From: Streptomyces sp. NBC_00223
Lineage (GTDB): Bacteria; Actinomycetota; Actinomycetes; Streptomycetales; Streptomycetaceae
Assembly (NCBI RefSeq): GCF_036199905.1
Contig: NZ_CP108109.1
Coordinates: 682,001 to 746,000, forward strand
Reading direction: 5' to 3'
DNA: 64,000 nucleotides
Shown here: one piece after another, positions 60,572-64,000 of the stretch
How the letters are laid out: each line of letters begins with the position of its first letter
Position numbering within the stretch: the first letter of the stretch is position 1
Translations under genes and position numbers: made by a program
The notes under the pieces: model-generated
Database searches by the model: none
What the model was told of the DNA's origin: nothing
What the model saw: only the letters and a program-made list of their open reading frames with translations

Positions 60572-63256
60572 CTACTTCCCGGACTCTGCCGTCAGCAGGT
60601 TCTTGCCGAGGAGGTCCGTCAGCACCAGCTTCGCCTGGTGCCCGGCGGGCGCCTTCGCGTCCACCTCGAACGCCGTCAGCTCGTCACCGATGAACAGACG
60701 CTGGGTGAGCGTCTTCCCGGTGGTCACGTCGACCAGCGCCGCGTTCAGGATCTGGCCGAACTGCGTGGAGAACACCCGGGCCTCCACATTGCCCGCGGCG
60801 TCCACACCCACGTGGGCCGCTCCGTTGGTGTTGGCGTTGGTCACGTCGCCGAGGTCCATCGTGGGGATGAACGACTCGGTCCAGGACAGGGTCTCCCCGG
60901 CCTTGAGCGTGGCGGGCGTGAAGAAGTGCGTGGAAGCACCCGCCCACAGCTCGATGTACGGCCGGGCCGAGTTGCCCTTGGAGTACACATTGGTGTCGAA
61001 GGACGCGTTCTGGCCCCACTCCCAGATCTTCATACCGGGGGTCTTGGTGTTGTCGCCGACCCGGACGACGCCTTCGTTGTTCTCGTGGTTGATGACGCCC
61101 CACCAGTTCGCCTGCGGAAGCGTGGCGAGATTCTGGCCGTAGGCGATGCCGTTGTTGTCCCAGTTCTCCATCTTCTTGAGGCTGTCGAACTTCAGGTAGC
61201 CGTCGGTGGGGGTGTCCGGGTTCGCCGGGGCCTCCCGCTTCCGCATCCACGTGTAGCTCGGGTCCTGGTAGATCTCCTTGGCGGGGGCCACGATCGACAT
61301 CGTCGGCGAGCCCTCGTGGGAGCCGGCGCCCGGCGCGAGCGTGGTGCAGGTCCAGTACTCGTACTTCTTGTCCTGGCCCGTCGGGTTGTGCAGGGACACG
61401 GTCATGCCGACCTGGGGCTGCTTCTTGGTCAGCGTGTAGGTGACCGAGGTCTCGATGCCGGTCGCGCCGTAGACGTACTTCGAGGGCGCGTCCGGGTAGT
61501 CGACGGTGTCGGTCTGGTCGACGGTGATCGAGAAGCTGTCACCGGTCTGCTTGATCTTGTAGTCCCAGGGCGTGTTCCAGTACTTGCCGTGCTCGGCCTC
61601 GCTGATCGTCGGGAAGACACCGCCCCAGACCATCAGCCAGTTCTTGTAGAACGGCGAGTTGCCGTGGGTGCCGGCGGGCGCGGACGAGAAGCCGTACGGG
61701 GTGCCGACCGGGTTGGTGTAGAGCAGGTCGTGCCCGGTGGGCTTGTACACGATGGACAGCAGGCGGCCGCCGTAGTTGGGCGCGAAGGTCGCCTTGATGT
61801 ACTTGTTCTCGGCGACGATCGTCTTGACCGTCTCGCCGACGACCTTGTCCTTGACGTTCTTCTGCGAGACCGACTGACCGTCGGGGTTGACCGAGTAGTC
61901 GTAGCGCTGGAAGACCGTCGTGGCGTGGGTCTCGACCTTGAGGTAGTCGGGACCGTAGGCGTTGTAGCCGGTGTCCTTGGGCAGCGAGAACAGCGGTACG
62001 GAGACCTTCTCCGCCGCCGTGCTGGTGCTGGTGGCACCCGTGACGTCGGTCAGCGCGCCGGGCCGCAGGGCGATCTTGCCGCCCAGCCCGGGGAGCAGCC
62101 GCTCTCCGCTGTCCAGCTTGATGTACAGGGTGGAGGCGTCCGTGAAGTACGCGGCGTCGTCGCGCAGCACGGTGGCCGCGTCCCGCAGGGTGCTGGTGCG
62201 CACCCCGCTGAACGTGAACAGGCTCCTGACCTGGTCGGCCGTCAGGGTCGTGCCGCTCACCCCGGTGGCGGTCTCCTTGACCGGCACGGCCGCGCCCGCC
62301 GGGTTGACCTGCGCGACCTTCCGGCTGAACTCGACCCGGATCTGGTCGCCGCTCCCGCTCGCGGCGATCGCGGAGATCTCGGCCGGCTTCCAGGCCGTAC
62401 GGCTGCCCGTCACCGCGGTGACGAGGTCGGCGGGGCTCGCGCCCGCGTCGGTGGTGAGCTTCAGCGACTTGCCCAGCGTGAGCTGGTAGGCGCCGTCGGC
62501 CTGGAGGTCCGAGCCGAAGTACAGGCGGTAGACCTTCTTGTCCTGGCCGGCCACCCGCTCGACATAACGCGGGGTCACGGTGGTGGCCCCGGAGGTGAGG
62601 GAGATGGTGTTGCCGGTGTAGGCGCCGTTCGGCATCCCGGAGGTGACGGAGGAGGCGAAGGTCACCTCGACGCTGCGGGTGCTCAGCGCCGTGACCTTGG
62701 TGACCGCGGCCGTCGCCGCGTCCTGCGACGTGCCGGTGAACGCGGTCTGGGCCGTGGTGCGGCCGGGCAGGGCGCCGCCGTTGTCGCCGCGGAAGAACAG
62801 GTCGTCGAGCGAGTCGGCGCCGCCGTCGAACCACAGCCGGTAGGCGGCGTCGTTGAGCCGTACGCTGGGGCCGAAGACCACGCGCAGCGTGCTGTGCTGC
62901 GCGGTGTCGACGGGCCGGACCTCGGTGCCCGCGATCTCGGAGAGCGGCCGGCCGTCGAGCGCGGCGTCCGTTCCGTCGGCGCCGCCGCTGATCCTGATGT
63001 ACTGGCCCGCGTAGGCCGTGTTGGCGTCCGTGAACTGCAACAGGTCGCTGCCGAGCGTCTTGTTGAACGTGATGTCGACGGACTTGTCGTCGTGCGCGGC
63101 CACCGACTGGACCTTGAGGGCGGACGCGCCGCCGCCGATGGTGGTCGCCTGTGCCGTGCCGGGCAATGTCACCGCGGTGAGACCGGTCGCGGCCACCGCC
63201 AGGGTGACGAAGGCCGCCAGTCCGCGCCGACGCCCCCTCACAACTCTGCCTTGCAT
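60572..63256 (-). CDS. Secreted DUF5107-like protein
   Basis: An 894-residue exported protein. A signal peptide (LAAFVTLAVAATGLTAVTLP) is followed by three Ig-like segments (VAAHDDKSVDITFNKTLGSD, VTALSTRSVEVTFASSVTSG, AIAASGSGDQIRVEFSRKVA). The C-terminal half has DUF5107 features: YIKATFAPNYGGRLLSIVYK, NWLMVWGGVFPTISEAEHGK, WWGVINHENNEGVVRVGDNT and WEWGQNAS. Such proteins accompany carbohydrate catabolism in soil bacteria and may bind or process sugar polymers. ATG 63256 is chosen over ATG 63262 because AGGA then has six-base spacing. Confidence 0.82.
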   Translation of the reverse strand: MQGRVVRGRRRGLAAFVTLAVAATGLTAVTLPGTAQATTIGGGASALKVQSVAAHDDKSVDITFNKTLGSDLLQFTDANTAYAGQYIRISGGADGTDAALDGRPLSEIAGTEVRPVDTAQHSTLRVVFGPSVRLNDAAYRLWFDGGADSLDDLFFRGDNGGALPGRTTAQTAFTGTSQDAATAAVTKVTALSTRSVEVTFASSVTSGMPNGAYTGNTISLTSGATTVTPRYVERVAGQDKKVYRLYFGSDLQADGAYQLTLGKSLKLTTDAGASPADLVTAVTGSRTAWKPAEISAIAASGSGDQIRVEFSRKVAQVNPAGAAVPVKETATGVSGTTLTADQVRSLFTFSGVRTSTLRDAATVLRDDAAYFTDASTLYIKLDSGERLLPGLGGKIALRPGALTDVTGATSTSTAAEKVSVPLFSLPKDTGYNAYGPDYLKVETHATTVFQRYDYSVNPDGQSVSQKNVKDKVVGETVKTIVAENKYIKATFAPNYGGRLLSIVYKPTGHDLLYTNPVGTPYGFSSAPAGTHGNSPFYKNWLMVWGGVFPTISEAEHGKYWNTPWDYKIKQTGDSFSITVDQTDTVDYPDAPSKYVYGATGIETSVTYTLTKKQPQVGMTVSLHNPTGQDKKYEYWTCTTLAPGAGSHEGSPTMSIVAPAKEIYQDPSYTWMRKREAPANPDTPTDGYLKFDSLKKMENWDNNGIAYGQNLATLPQANWWGVINHENNEGVVRVGDNTKTPGMKIWEWGQNASFDTNVYSKGNSARPYIELWAGASTHFFTPATLKAGETLSWTESFIPTMDLGDVTNANTNGAAHVGVDAAGNVEARVFSTQFGQILNAALVDVTTGKTLTQRLFIGDELTAFEVDAKAPAGHQAKLVLTDLLGKNLLTAESGK

Positions 63257-63396
63257 TATCATTCCTTTCGTGTGCTAAAGAACCGTGCGCCACGACACGA
63301 GGATCAAGTGCACCTCCTTACGCCTGCGAAGGCTTCGGGTGAGCCGTTCCGGGCCGTGCCACCGGCTCGGAACGGAGTTCATCGCGGACGGGCCGC

Positions 63397-64000
63397 TCAG
63401 TCGCCGACGAACACCCGCTCGTCGTCCCCCACTTCGGTACGGGCCCGCGCGAGTTCGTCCGCAGACGGGTAGGACTGCGCGCAGCCCACGCCCCGGCAGG
63501 ACAGGGCCCCGGCGAGGACGCCCCAGGACAGGGCGCGGTGCGGCGCCGCCCCGGTGAGCCGCATCGCCATGTAGGTGCCGGCCAGCGCGTCCCCGGCGCA
63601 GGCGGTGTCGCGGGTGCGGACCCGGGGGGCCGGTACATGGTGTCTGGCCTTGCCCGTGTCGACCACCGCTCCCGAACCGCCCGAGGTCACCACGATCTCC
63701 GCGGGCCCCGGCCCCAACTCCCGCCTGATCAGCTCGGGTTCGCCCGAGCCGAGCAGTCCCCGCATGTCGTCCCCCGAGGAGATGACGACATCGGCGGTGC
63801 GCGCGAGCGCCAGCAGCCGGTCGGGGTCGGGCCGCAGCGCGGGGCGGTAGTTGACGCAGAAGGCCACCTTCACGCCGCGCTTGCGGGCCAGGGCCGCCGC
63901 GTGTTCGACCGCGCGGGCCGAACTCTCGGAGATCGACATCGAGATCCCGCTGATGTACAGGGCGTCGGCGCCGTTCAGCGACTCCGCGTCCACGTCGCCC
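63397..64000 (-). CDS. PfkB-family sugar kinase, 2-keto-3-deoxygluconate kinase-like, C-terminal part
   Basis: The frame enters at base 64000 and ends at 63397, so about 200 C-terminal residues are seen. The PfkB signature near the end reads TRDTACAGDALAGTYMAMRL, with catalytic aspartate in CAGDA. ALYISGISMSI and VKVAFCVNYRPALRP earlier are typical of KdgK-type members, which phosphorylate 2-keto-3-deoxygluconate in sugar-acid catabolism. Neighbouring DUF5107 supports a role in carbohydrate use. The N-terminus and any operon partners are outside the window. Confidence 0.85.
   Translation of the reverse strand, partial: GDVDAESLNGADALYISGISMSISESSARAVEHAAALARKRGVKVAFCVNYRPALRPDPDRLLALARTADVVISSGDDMRGLLGSGEPELIRRELGPGPAEIVVTSGGSGAVVDTGKARHHVPAPRVRTRDTACAGDALAGTYMAMRLTGAAPHRALSWGVLAGALSCRGVGCAQSYPSADELARARTEVGDDERVFVGD

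Overview
The window is high-GC actinobacterial DNA, most likely from a Streptomyces. It shows strong G/C third-position bias, GTG and TTG starts, an AfsA-type gamma-butyrolactone gene, XRE/DUF397 pairs, cellulases with CBM2 modules and CebR-type operators, and very large secreted RHS proteins. No rRNA, tRNA or CRISPR array was seen. All family assignments come from reading the translated sequence; no database search was run.

Layout. 1-5430: end of a substrate-binding protein, then livHMGF (branched-chain amino-acid type ABC importer, overlapping genes), then a fused acyl-CoA carboxyltransferase. 5568-9902: a gamma-butyrolactone-type signalling block (TetR-type receptor-like repressor, divergent AfsA-like synthase, HAD phosphatase) facing dhaL-dhaK. 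AfsA enzymes use dihydroxyacetone phosphate, so the kinase may feed the synthase. 10460-11791: secreted SGNH hydrolase with CBM2 behind a perfect CebR-type box. 12084-15495: SMI1/KNR4 protein, orphan polyprenyl diphosphate synthase, XRE-PPOX fusion. 15793-24491: a hypoxia/dormancy-like block (CBS-BON protein, DevS/OsdK-like kinase, Acg-like nitroreductase, DevR/OsdR-like regulator, phosphoketolase, DoxX protein) with a recurring GGGCCG-NN-CGG palindrome in several upstream regions. 24869-26191: GH12 endoglucanase with CBM2 behind two CebR-type boxes.

26490-31700: an accessory stretch with a DUF397/XRE pair, two hypothetical genes, nested transposase remnants and a composition shift. It leads into the first of two RHS polymorphic-toxin loci. 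RHS-1 (37210 down to 30872) is followed 8 bp later by a candidate immunity gene and preceded by a LamG/DNRLRE secreted protein. After a NUDIX gene and a secreted beta-propeller protein comes the second locus: a DNRLRE/bulb-lectin/FG-GAP protein divergent from RHS-2 (48858-55640). RHS-2 carries a HINT domain, a C-terminal toxin-like domain and a candidate immunity gene 13 bp downstream. The repeated pairing of an RHS toxin with a DNRLRE surface protein is the most system-like feature of the window.

56107-64000: alpha/beta hydrolase with divergent TetR gene, a small DivIVA-like protein, a 72-bp element also present in inverted orientation at 27.8 kb, an NAD-dependent epimerase/reductase and its divergent TetR regulator with two well-matched 21-bp operators, a PGPGW membrane protein, a large secreted DUF5107-like protein and the end of a 2-keto-3-deoxygluconate-type kinase.
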